From the NCBI GenBank assembly GCA_016214905.1, contig JACRMQ010000007.1, positions 522,408 to 586,407 of the forward strand: DNA of 64,000 nt. The letters run 5' to 3'. The notes below the pieces were generated by a model. The model was not told the origin of the DNA, did no database searches, and saw only the letters and a program-made list of their open reading frames with translations. Of this stretch, positions 56,056 to 64,000 are shown piece after piece; the first letter of the stretch is position 1, and each line of letters opens with the position of its first letter. A program made the translations under genes and the position numbers. The DNA comes from Ignavibacteriales bacterium. GTDB lineage: Bacteria > Bacteroidota > Ignavibacteria > UBA10030 > SZUA-254.

Positions 56056-58476
56056 TTACAAACTCATCCAATAACTTAGTTTAAGTAAAATAACGTTTGA
56101 GGGTTTTGTCCGGAACGCCTCTTTAAATTCACTGCCGAATGAAGTGAAATACTCTTCATCTTCGTTTCCTCGAGCTTGTGACCAGACAAGGTAAAGCGTA
56201 CTACCCGGCAGATACTCCCACCGAAGAACAAAGTTCATGTTGAAGGATTGCTCGTTGAAGTCATGACTGAACGAACCCACTGCTGGTATGAAACTGTCTG
56301 TCCCGATCAACTGACGGTAATTCACATAATGTCCCTTCGCCGTGAATAGTTGGCTATACAACTGGAGCGATAGCTCACGTGTGAAGGTTAGAGAAGTGCG
56401 AAGTGTAAAATCGAATCTGTCAGTGCTGCGATCAGCGAAGATAGAAGATGCCCCTAAGTTTTCTGTCCAAGCTTCTCGATTTCGTTCCCGTTGATATTCC
56501 GTTTGGAATTCCCAGTCCATCCATGTAAAAGGCTTTATCCCAACACCAACGCCCGAGCTGATTGTAGTGGAATGTTTTTTATCTGTTGCTAAGCTCTGAG
56601 TAATATCAACAACTATCGCTTGACGTTCATCTGTCTCAATTTCCAGCTTTGCTTTGTTTCTTGATGGTTTCAGATAGAGTCCGTTTCCTCGCGTTTCCCG
56701 ATGATCGTACAAACCGAAATCACGTTCAAGCTCCGCGTCGATAAGCCAGTAATTATTTAACAATCCACTCCCTTTCACTGTTACCTGGCGTGTGATGTTT
56801 TCTCCTTCGAATATATGCCGCTGGTGATATGAAACTTGTCCGCTGTAGTTTCGGAAAAGAACTCCCGGCTCGTCTTCCTTGTACTTGATTGCAGCAACAC
56901 CGCCAAGATCATTTGGACTGAAAAAAAAGCCGACATCATTGATGTTATACTTCCTCGATGTGAAATCAGTCGATACTGACCACATCCAGTGTTCCGCTGC
57001 GATTCTACTGAATGAAATCTTTCCTGCCGATCCTGTCGCTCGTTCACCTTTACGAAGGGTTGTGTGAGATAGTGCAATAAATCCGGTAAGTTTGTATGCG
57101 TTCTCACCGAACTTAAGGTTCCAATCATACCCGTTAGTGAAAGCAGGTGCTCGATTTTTCTTCGTCACCGAAGTGACCATCATTCCAATGTTCGAGTGTC
57201 CCAGAATATCCTGCTTTAGCCGGATTACGTTGTAATGTGCAAACGGTTCGAGAAGTTGTTCCGATGTCATTCCTGATGAGTCTGCGACAATAGCATTTTC
57301 TTTCTGCGTGAAAGCTTGCATCATGCCTACTGATAGACCATCGCTTGTTTTCCCGGTGAGTTTTGCAGCACCAAGAATTGTTACGTTCTGAGGAAAATCT
57401 ACAATTCGTCCTCCATCCGGTACTTCAATACTCTCCATAGAAAGTGCACGTCCAATTCTGCGTGAATAAAACATCCCCGGTCCGAAATCACCGCCAAAAG
57501 TGGTGAAGTGAAGAATCTGTGTCCCCTCTATGAAAAACGGACGCTTCTCCGGGTAAAAAGTTTCGAATGTTGAAAGATTCAAAACTGCCGGATCGGCTTC
57601 CACTTGCCCGAAGTCCGGATTTACAGTGGCATCTAAAGTAAAGTTACTTGAGATACCGTACTTCAAATCGACACCGGCGTTTCCGAAAAATTTCTGCTGC
57701 CGATCACGAACACTTGTCGCCGGATCGTAGATCTGTTTTCCGGTAACGAATGGAAGAACTTCGATCGGTTTTGGGTCGGGCAGGTGTTCTATTCCCGCGA
57801 GATGACCGAATCGAGAGATGAACCCGCTTTCACGTTTTGGCGTAAATGCCCACCGGTCAGATTCTTGCTTCCGGCTGATAGTGCGGAGAAAATTAATTCC
57901 CCATATGTTTTCACTTGTCTCTACGGATGACGATTTGTACCTGAGGATACGGAACGGTATTTTTACCTCAGCAACCCAGCCATTTGGCTGGATTGATGTT
58001 TCCACATCCCAGACAGGATCCCACGATTCGTCCTCACGTTCGCCATCATCATATTGGATAATGTCAGCTTTAACACCGGATGGATTAAACGTGAACTCAA
58101 AGCAGGTTTGGTGGTCATTATACGAATCGATGCGGATAGATCCCCAATCACTTTCAATTTCATTGTCACGACGGGTTAGCCGGGAAACGATTTTCTCCGG
58201 TTCAGTATCATAATACATGCAACCGAAATACAGCGCTTCATCGTCATATACAACCCGGATTTCAGTTCGTTCAGATGCGGGTTTGCCTTCCTCAGGATCG
58301 CGTTGCATGAAGTGATCTGCAGGTGATGCTAATTTCCATACTTCATCTTTCAGAAGTCCGTCTACGCGGGGTGGCGAAGTGACTCTGACAGCCCGGATAG
58401 TAACTGAATTATCGCCTGCCATGATGATGCCTGTTGCAAAAACAATTGCACTGATGGTAACAAAATATTTATGCAT
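56056..58476 (-). CDS. DUF5916 outer-membrane protein with CBM9-like domain (copy 4)
   Basis: The start at 58476 gives a signal peptide (MHKYFVTISAIVFATGIIMA) and an 806-residue product; the longer frame from 58563 adds 29 residues unlike a signal. The CBM9-like domain begins PPRVDGLLKDEVWKLASPA. The barrel region has NPDFGQVEADPAVLNLS near residue 285 and EKRPFFIEGTQIL, and the end KLSYWMSL is barrel-like. It is the longest of the four paralogues and closest in motif to copy 1. It is apparently monocistronic. Confidence 0.8.
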   Translation of the reverse strand: MHKYFVTISAIVFATGIIMAGDNSVTIRAVRVTSPPRVDGLLKDEVWKLASPADHFMQRDPEEGKPASERTEIRVVYDDEALYFGCMYYDTEPEKIVSRLTRRDNEIESDWGSIRIDSYNDHQTCFEFTFNPSGVKADIIQYDDGEREDESWDPVWDVETSIQPNGWVAEVKIPFRILRYKSSSVETSENIWGINFLRTISRKQESDRWAFTPKRESGFISRFGHLAGIEHLPDPKPIEVLPFVTGKQIYDPATSVRDRQQKFFGNAGVDLKYGISSNFTLDATVNPDFGQVEADPAVLNLSTFETFYPEKRPFFIEGTQILHFTTFGGDFGPGMFYSRRIGRALSMESIEVPDGGRIVDFPQNVTILGAAKLTGKTSDGLSVGMMQAFTQKENAIVADSSGMTSEQLLEPFAHYNVIRLKQDILGHSNIGMMVTSVTKKNRAPAFTNGYDWNLKFGENAYKLTGFIALSHTTLRKGERATGSAGKISFSRIAAEHWMWSVSTDFTSRKYNINDVGFFFSPNDLGGVAAIKYKEDEPGVLFRNYSGQVSYHQRHIFEGENITRQVTVKGSGLLNNYWLIDAELERDFGLYDHRETRGNGLYLKPSRNKAKLEIETDERQAIVVDITQSLATDKKHSTTISSGVGVGIKPFTWMDWEFQTEYQRERNREAWTENLGASSIFADRSTDRFDFTLRTSLTFTRELSLQLYSQLFTAKGHYVNYRQLIGTDSFIPAVGSFSHDFNEQSFNMNFVLRWEYLPGSTLYLVWSQARGNEDEEYFTSFGSEFKEAFRTKPSNVILLKLSYWMSL

Positions 58477-58753
58477 GTACAAATTCCGTGTTCTAGTAAC
58501 AAATTGGAGATTAAGAAACAGTTGTAAAAATACTAATTGGTTGGTTGAAATACAAAAAGCCAAAGCAATGATACGCGTATATGAATTATCTGTGCCCGCT
58601 GCAAGTAAAACTACTGTATTTGGTACTTCAGGTGTTTTCTTATGTCATTCATCAATGACAGGTTCATTTGTATTAAGTCATGAGCACCAGAAGCAGAATG
58701 CTAATCATTATAACTTAGAATTTTTCTATAGTTGTAGTTGTGAGATAAGGAAT

Positions 58754-58783
58754 AAAAAAGGCTCTGAATTTTCTTCAGAGGCC
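58754..58783 (-). terminator. Terminator-like hairpin on the minus strand with no known gene
   Basis: On the minus strand ggcctctgaa (58783-58774) pairs with ttcagagcc (58768-58760), with one bulged base and a five-base loop, and is followed by six T. No protein gene is upstream on that strand for several hundred bases, so it may end a small RNA. Confidence 0.5.
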
Positions 58784-58800
58784 AGTGCTATATACGAGAA

Positions 58801-58828
58801 ATCCCATTGACTAATCAATCAATGGGAT
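58801..58828. repeat. Perfect 10-base hairpin
   Basis: Arms atcccattga (58801-58810) and tcaatgggat (58819-58828) pair perfectly around an 8-base loop. It lies 17 bases from the minus-strand terminator-like structure and 29 bases from element B, which would put both hairpins in one minus-strand transcript if one exists. Confidence 0.55.
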
Positions 58829-58856
58829 ATTCCCTACAGTTTGTAGCGGGGGCACA

Positions 58857-59071
58857 CGATGTTTTGCGCCAACACAATTTAAGAATGAGATTATCGCGAT
58901 TAGTGAGTTAAGATTTTAAGAATTCTTTGGAGAGGTTTTGCATAAATTTTTCGCTTTTGGAACAGTGACATGCCTTTCTGTTCATATAACCAATTGTACC
59001 TGAACAGGATGTGATTGTTAATCTAATGGGGATATTATATGGGGGCAGCTCAGTCTTCTCTTCCCCCAAAA
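58857..59071. repeat. Noncoding element B, diverged homologue of 52412-52605
   Basis: Same blocks as element A in the same order and orientation, with about 30 extra bases near 58932-58961 that look like a partial tandem duplication (two tttgga words). Both copies lie upstream of plus-strand genes, here about 470 bases before the kinase. Confidence 0.55.
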
Positions 59072-59543
59072 AGCAATCCAAATTTAAATTAGTTAATTGG
59101 ATTTATGCCATAATTCCAAGTTTGCATATTAAAACAAGAAATCCTAACCATCATTTGATGATTAAAATTCTTGTGTCGTTGAAGTAGCGAGAGTGCGCTA
59201 TTATGAGTATCCATCGAAACTAAAACAATGCTAATTCAATCGAGAATCTTAAAATTCAAAATATCGGGCATTTGATTTTTTCCGATTGCTGGTACATTGG
59301 TAATTGAAGGAATAATGGATAGATTTCATTATAACGTAGACTATTTGGAGCCCACCCCAAAACAAATTCGATCGTATTAATTAATTTGGATAATAAATTG
59401 GATGTATCGGATAAAATAATCTTGAATCCTATCTCATAAATACATATCTTGATTTTATTAAAAAATTCGGGGATTGATTTGGAATCCTAAACCTTGAAAT
59501 TCCGATAAGAAAAAGATTGATTCTTCCACTTGTGAAATGTAGA

Positions 59544-62500
59544 ATGTTTGCAAAATATTTTTGGGAACTTATTGTAGTTAGTTCGCTATTGTTGGTCGTG
59601 CCTACACCAGCATTTCCACAAGGTTATTCATTTGATGATCCCAACCACTGGTCGTATTTTACAACTGAGTCGGGATTGCCCTCGAATGCTATCCGGGATA
59701 TCATCGAAGCGGATGATTCTACATTGTGGGTAATTGCCGGCTCGCCTGTTTGGTACGATGGTTTCGAATGGAGAAAAGTCGACAGTGCAGACAGCCAATT
59801 CTTGAATAGTTCTCTTGGATTCCACCGTGCAGATAACAACTGTGTTCTTGTGAAAGCTTCACCAGCCGGGAGCGGATATAAGGTTTTTAAACTGAACAAA
59901 TCTGGTTACGAGGAAATTATTACCGGACTAGATAACTTTGATGTGTACAGTTTGAGTTCAGGGAAAATGCTTCTAGTCTCGGATAATTCTCTATTCTCTT
60001 ACGACCATGGATCTGTCTTGCCGTTTACTCCTCATGATAACCTGACACGTGAGCAGGTATTGTATGCACAAAATACAGTAAGCGGAGCAATGCTGTTGAA
60101 TCTGAAAACAGGACTCTATCGCATGGATAATCGTTCTTTTAATCTGATGATACCCGCCGGCAGGTTTTCGCTGAATGTAATGTTAGTGGCGGAGAATAGA
60201 AATGGAGAGGGAATCATACAATTTGAAACTCCGTATGAAATGAGAGGAGTGTGGGAATGGAACGCGTCTTCATTGCCGAAACGCAGTACCACTGAACATT
60301 TCCCGTTCGCGCAAGCGATGGATATCGGTCCTCATGGCGAAGCAATTATTGTTTACCGCACAGGAGAGATAAGGTGGAGAGAGCATGGAGTCTGGAAATC
60401 GTTACCGTCCGTTGAGTCGCGCATTCATGATATTACAGTTGTAAAGTTCCGAGCCAATGGCGATCTCGTGTTTGGTACGATGAATGGGTTATACGTGTAC
60501 CGGTATTCTATGTCACCCTGGAAAATGATAACGTACCCAATCTTTGATTCGAGAAACACTGTTCACGACATCATAATGGCGAAGGATGGAAGTTTCTGGA
60601 TTGCTAGTAGTGGAGGAATAGAACGACGCCAGCCGAACGGGACAGTTACATTTTGGGAAAATATTGGTAACACTACTATCCATAATGTTACCGGCTTGCA
60701 GGAAGATGCAGAGGGTAGCATCTGGATTGGGAGCGGCTTTTCGTTTATGGGAGCATTCCGATTCGATGGGAGAAGTTGGAATCATGTGACAATCGGAACT
60801 CCTGACGATTCAGTTCTTGTTCATAAAATTCGCAAGGATCTTCAGGGCAATCTTTGGTTTTTAGGATTGGGAAAAAACGCGCAAGATAAAAAACAGCCGG
60901 GAACTCTTTGCTTCCACGAAGGATCATTTTCAAAATGGGGAGTAGAAGAGGGACTCATTAACGGAAGGGTTTACGATTTTGTTGAAGGACAGGATGGTGC
61001 GTTATGGTTTGCAACTTTCGGCGGAATAAGTAGATGGATTCCTTCCGTGGAACATTCAACCGCTTCGGCGAGCAAGGATCGCTCAGGGATTAGTAGCACT
61101 GTCCAACGTGTTCGAAATGGAACATGGACGCACTGGACTATTGCAAAGGGATTGAAGGAAAACAGAATCACCTCAATTGTGGTTGATAAAGAAAATTCGG
61201 TTTGGTTCGGATCAAATTACCCTCCAGGTCCATATCAGTCGATAGGTATCGGGCGCATAGATAGCCTTGGGGACGTACAATATTTCAATTCCATAGAAGG
61301 AACCATTGGAGATAATATCTGGGACATAAACATTGATAGCACGGGTCGTGTGTGGTATACCACAACTGAAGGGCTTGGATGTTATGATCATGGAACCTGG
61401 TTACGATATGGAAGAGAATCAGGACTTTCATTTGTAAATCTTTGGCCCGTTCTTCCTGAAGGTAATACGATATATGTCGGAACTAAAGGACGGGGCATCG
61501 CCATGCTCAATCTTACTGCGGCAACCTCACCGCTTCCGAAGATCGTCATGGAACACCCATACATTGAGGAATTTTCTGCCCATCAAGGATGGAAAGCGCT
61601 GACATACTGGGGAGAATTAGATCCATTGAACGTTCAAACTCGTTATCGGGTGAATAATGGTGAATGGTCGAAATGGAGAATAAAAAACGGTGTTGTCCTC
61701 AGCAATATGAAACCGGGAGATTATACCTTCGAAGTGCAGGCAAAAAATCTTTATGGAGCATTCCGTATTGCTGGGGAGAAGACTGTCTTCACAATTCCTC
61801 AGCCATGGTATTATAATGGATATTTTATAAGTTCAGTTTTTGCAGGAGTGATCGCATTTATTTTTGTTATTACCAGTGCTATTATACGAAAGCGCAAATT
61901 CGATATCGCCATTCGGGAAAGCGAAGAACGCTACCGCATCATTACAGAATTTGCCACCGACTATGCCTATTTAAACCGCATTGAAGAAGATGGAAGCTGG
62001 ACTATTCTTTGGATTACTGAATCCGTTACACGAGTATACGGCTATACAGTCGAGGAGTGGAGATCACCTGGTTTCCATTCTCGATTGGTTCACCCAGAAG
62101 ATCTTGAAGAGGGGTTTAAAATAATGCAGAGCGTGATCCGGGGCGAGTCAGCAAGCTATGATACACGATGTATAGCAAAAGATGGAAGTGTGTTGTGGAT
62201 TCACAATGAAATGCGCCCAGTTTGGAATACAGAACATACGCGCGTTGAATATGTTTATGGAGCGGCACACGACATTACACAGAAAAAATTAGACGAAGAA
62301 CATAAAAAGCACCTTACTACAGAACTTGTTCAAACAGAAGAACGTGAGCGGCGCAGGATGGCGGTTTATCTTCACGATATTATTGGACAGCATCTTGCAG
62401 TCGGGAAAATTACACTTAGGGAGGTATTGAAATCGGGTATCGCCGGAGAAATGGAGGAACAACTTGCTGAAGTGGGCAGAAATCTCGATAATGCGATAAA

Positions 62501-62975
62501 AGATTCTCGTTCGCTAACGTTTGAACTGAGCCCTCCGGTTCTACAGGATGTCAGATTCGATATAGCGGTGAAAATGCTTGCAGAGCAGATGATGACAGCG
62601 CACCATATCGGTCTAACCATTGAATGCAATGAAATCGAAGTTTCTCTTGAGCCGCAAATAAAAGTTCTATTGTACTATGCAGTGAGAGAAATATTATTCA
62701 ATATCATCAAACATGCCAGCGCAAGTGAGGTGAAATTTATAATCTCTTGTACAGATACCGAGATTCGGATGTCCATAGAAGATAACGGAATAGGTTTCGA
62801 TAAGGACGAAGCGCTTTCTAATAAATTTACCGCGTCCGGATTTGGTTTGAAAAATGTCTCTGAGCGAATGGGCCATATCGGAGCGCAGATCGATATAATT
62901 TCCATACCACAGCAAGGTACGCGGGTTGCTATATATATTCCAATAAATAAATTGAATAATGGATTTCAGAGATGA
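59544..62975 (+). CDS. Two-component propeller sensor histidine kinase
   Basis: The start at 59544 gives an 1143-residue protein with a signal or membrane segment (FAKYFWELIVVSSLLLVVP). The TTG at 59517 would only add nine residues. The periplasmic part consists of repeated Reg_prop-like units (ESGLPSNAIRDI, SFWIASSGGIERR, SIWIGSG, LWFATFGGISRW, VWYTTTEGLGCYD) forming a 14-blade-type double propeller. A Y_Y_Y domain (about 680-760), a membrane helix (about 760-780), a PAS domain (about 795-915), a HisKA_3-like dimerisation region with phosphorylatable His 944 in VYLHDIIGQH, and an HATPase domain (EDNGIGFD, GFGLKNVSERM) follow. The response regulator gene is directly downstream. By family such sensors detect surface-derived ligands, commonly glycans, but nothing shows the ligand here. 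Confidence 0.85.
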   Translation: MFAKYFWELIVVSSLLLVVPTPAFPQGYSFDDPNHWSYFTTESGLPSNAIRDIIEADDSTLWVIAGSPVWYDGFEWRKVDSADSQFLNSSLGFHRADNNCVLVKASPAGSGYKVFKLNKSGYEEIITGLDNFDVYSLSSGKMLLVSDNSLFSYDHGSVLPFTPHDNLTREQVLYAQNTVSGAMLLNLKTGLYRMDNRSFNLMIPAGRFSLNVMLVAENRNGEGIIQFETPYEMRGVWEWNASSLPKRSTTEHFPFAQAMDIGPHGEAIIVYRTGEIRWREHGVWKSLPSVESRIHDITVVKFRANGDLVFGTMNGLYVYRYSMSPWKMITYPIFDSRNTVHDIIMAKDGSFWIASSGGIERRQPNGTVTFWENIGNTTIHNVTGLQEDAEGSIWIGSGFSFMGAFRFDGRSWNHVTIGTPDDSVLVHKIRKDLQGNLWFLGLGKNAQDKKQPGTLCFHEGSFSKWGVEEGLINGRVYDFVEGQDGALWFATFGGISRWIPSVEHSTASASKDRSGISSTVQRVRNGTWTHWTIAKGLKENRITSIVVDKENSVWFGSNYPPGPYQSIGIGRIDSLGDVQYFNSIEGTIGDNIWDINIDSTGRVWYTTTEGLGCYDHGTWLRYGRESGLSFVNLWPVLPEGNTIYVGTKGRGIAMLNLTAATSPLPKIVMEHPYIEEFSAHQGWKALTYWGELDPLNVQTRYRVNNGEWSKWRIKNGVVLSNMKPGDYTFEVQAKNLYGAFRIAGEKTVFTIPQPWYYNGYFISSVFAGVIAFIFVITSAIIRKRKFDIAIRESEERYRIITEFATDYAYLNRIEEDGSWTILWITESVTRVYGYTVEEWRSPGFHSRLVHPEDLEEGFKIMQSVIRGESASYDTRCIAKDGSVLWIHNEMRPVWNTEHTRVEYVYGAAHDITQKKLDEEHKKHLTTELVQTEERERRRMAVYLHDIIGQHLAVGKITLREVLKSGIAGEMEEQLAEVGRNLDNAIKDSRSLTFELSPPVLQDVRFDIAVKMLAEQMMTAHHIGLTIECNEIEVSLEPQIKVLLYYAVREILFNIIKHASASEVKFIISCTDTEIRMSIEDNGIGFDKDEALSNKFTASGFGLKNVSERMGHIGAQIDIISIPQQGTRVAIYIPINKLNNGFQR

Positions 62976-63033
62976 TAATTGAAAACTCATTTAATAATAG
63001 AAAACATCTCGATAGACAATGGAAGGAACGAAT

Positions 63034-63702
63034 GTGAAAACAAGAATTATCCTCGCCGATGACCACGTGATCCTAAGAGAAGGATTAAAAAAAATTATCG
63101 AACATGAAATGCGAATGAATGTAGTTGGGCAGGCATCGGACGGAAGAACCGTTATTGAGCTGGTTCGCGAACATCATCCCGATATTGTTATTATGGATAT
63201 TAGCATGAACGGTTTGAACGGCATTGAAGCGACGCGGTACATCAAAAAAGAATTTCCAAATGTGAAAGTGATTGCTCTTTCAATGCACACTGAACGAAAT
63301 ATTGTATCCGAGATGCTCTGCGCCGGTGCTTCAGCATACCTTCTAAAAGATTCCGCACCCGACGAACTTGCATTGGCGATTCATGCAATTCAAAATAATA
63401 AAACATATATCAGTCCCGATATAGCCGGAATTGTGGTGGACGACTATATCCTCAAAACAAATACTGTGAATCAATTACAATCAAATTTCAAAAAGAAACC
63501 GGCAACCATCCTTACTGCCAGAGAGCGTGAAATTCTTCAACTTCTTGCTGAAGGGAAATCCATAAAGGACATAGCGGGACTATTGTCGATCAGTACTACT
63601 ACAATTGAAACACATAAACAACACATCATGGAAAAGCTCAAACTCTACAGCATTGCCGAATTAACAAAATATGCAATTCGCGAAGGTATAACACAGTTGT
63701 AA
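63034..63702 (+). CDS. NarL/LuxR-type response regulator
   Basis: A GTG start at 63034 is preferred over the ATG at 63019, because GGAAGGAACGAAT is a well-spaced ribosome-binding site for GTG and would otherwise be inside the gene. The 222-residue product starts MKTRIILADDHVILREGL. The receiver has D55 (VIMDISMNG) and the switch SMHT and LLKDSAP with Lys. A LuxR-type helix-turn-helix (LTAREREILQLLAEGKS, STTTIETHKQHIMEKL) fills the last 65 residues. It probably activates genes when phosphorylated by the kinase encoded 58 bases upstream. Confidence 0.9.
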   Translation: MKTRIILADDHVILREGLKKIIEHEMRMNVVGQASDGRTVIELVREHHPDIVIMDISMNGLNGIEATRYIKKEFPNVKVIALSMHTERNIVSEMLCAGASAYLLKDSAPDELALAIHAIQNNKTYISPDIAGIVVDDYILKTNTVNQLQSNFKKKPATILTAREREILQLLAEGKSIKDIAGLLSISTTTIETHKQHIMEKLKLYSIAELTKYAIREGITQL

Positions 63703-63920
63703 TTAATAAAATCCAGCGTATAGTTTCTCAAAGCTGTATGGTTATCATTATCCCATAATTCAATTTTAACTTTCCAATATTTCTTATAATTCTGTTTCTG
63801 ATCTTTTCTTATCATTAATTTCCAACCCCAAAATCATTGAATTCACGATTGATTAGCCGGCGTGCGTCTGCTATAATAGTATAGCTGTATTTCTGAAAAA
63901 TGATTTTGAAAAGAAGGTAA

Positions 63921-64000
63921 ATGCAAAAAGAACTGGTGGTGCAAATCGTATATCCTAATCCTGTGAAGCCGGAGGGATTAGGATTTGATTTGCCCGTAGA
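63921..64000 (+). CDS. Start of an open reading frame truncated by the window end
   Basis: ATG at 63921 follows AAGAAGG at good spacing and the frame stays open to base 64000 (26 codons, MQKELVVQIVYPNPVKPEGL at the start). A 10-base perfect inverted repeat (atcctaatcc at 63952-63961 and its complement at 63975-63984) lies inside it. Whether this is a gene, or a chance frame over a palindromic element, cannot be decided from 80 bases. Confidence 0.35.
   Translation, partial: MQKELVVQIVYPNPVKPEGLGFDLPV

Larger units (their letters stand above)
58477..59543. other. Long gene-free stretch between DUF5916 copy 4 and the histidine kinase
   Basis: About 1.07 kb with no supported gene. It holds a terminator-like structure reading leftwards (58754-58783), a 10-base hairpin (58801-58828) and noncoding element B (58857-59071). 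The remainder to 59543 is AT-rich. The plus-strand frame at 58379-58810 overlaps the DUF5916 start and looks random. Confidence 0.55.

Noticed and set aside
58379-58810. 143-codon plus-strand open frame
   Set aside because: Starts inside the minus-strand DUF5916 coding region and continues through a hairpin region; no domain or ribosome-binding site.
1-64000. tRNA or rRNA genes
   Set aside because: No cloverleaf-like or rRNA-conserved sequence was seen by eye in the intergenic regions. A tRNAscan or Infernal run would settle it.

Overview
The window looks like chromosomal DNA of an Ignavibacteria-like member of the Bacteroidota/Chlorobiota group. This is inference from three things. Two giant secreted proteins end in the type IX secretion (T9SS) signal with the NYPNPFNP core. 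There are four DUF5916 outer-membrane proteins, a family common in this group. Overall base composition is AT-rich. No rRNA, tRNA, CRISPR array, integrase or intact insertion sequence was seen.

Layout. 1-2.7 kb: end of a TIM-barrel-like glycan-active protein coupled to a processive family 2 glycosyltransferase. 2.7-10.9 kb: housekeeping block (RmuC, Sua5/YciO, 6-phosphofructokinase, Aat, PurC, DUF167) with small hypotheticals and a CheY-like receiver. 11-29 kb: surface and secretion region, with a DUF5916 protein, two giant T9SS substrates (1815 and 1357 aa) built from tandem repeats, and between them an operon of a Tat-signal DUF362 protein, a six-cluster NapH/NapG-like iron-sulfur membrane protein and a GltS-type glutamate symporter. 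29-35.4 kb: AlaX-like editing protein, SIMPL protein, envelope hypotheticals and a second DUF362 gene paired with a DUF6599-type gene. 35.6-42.6 kb: two tandem DUF5916 paralogues and a MacB/LolCDE-type ABC transporter. 43.8 kb: PdxB.

45.3-52.4 kb is the most notable system. It is a tightly overlapping five-gene operon: membrane cytochrome b-like protein, a 20-heme c-type cytochrome, a 22-heme c-type cytochrome, an outer-membrane beta-barrel protein, and a membrane-anchored ferredoxin-flavin oxidoreductase. The set reads as one trans-envelope electron route from cytoplasmic NAD(P)H and/or quinol to the cell surface, analogous to a porin-cytochrome conduit but with a different gene set. Part of the second cytochrome is made of exact-length 73-residue, three-heme repeats.

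52.6-64 kb: DUF4153 membrane protein, a BaiN/YhiN flavoprotein, a fourth DUF5916 protein, a long gene-free stretch, a propeller-sensor histidine kinase with its LuxR-type response regulator, and the start of an open frame running off the end. Intergenic DNA holds several structured elements: a palindrome containing both stop codons of a convergent gene pair, REP-like palindromes, an 18-base word shared by two 3' flanks, and a roughly 190-bp noncoding element found in two diverged copies.
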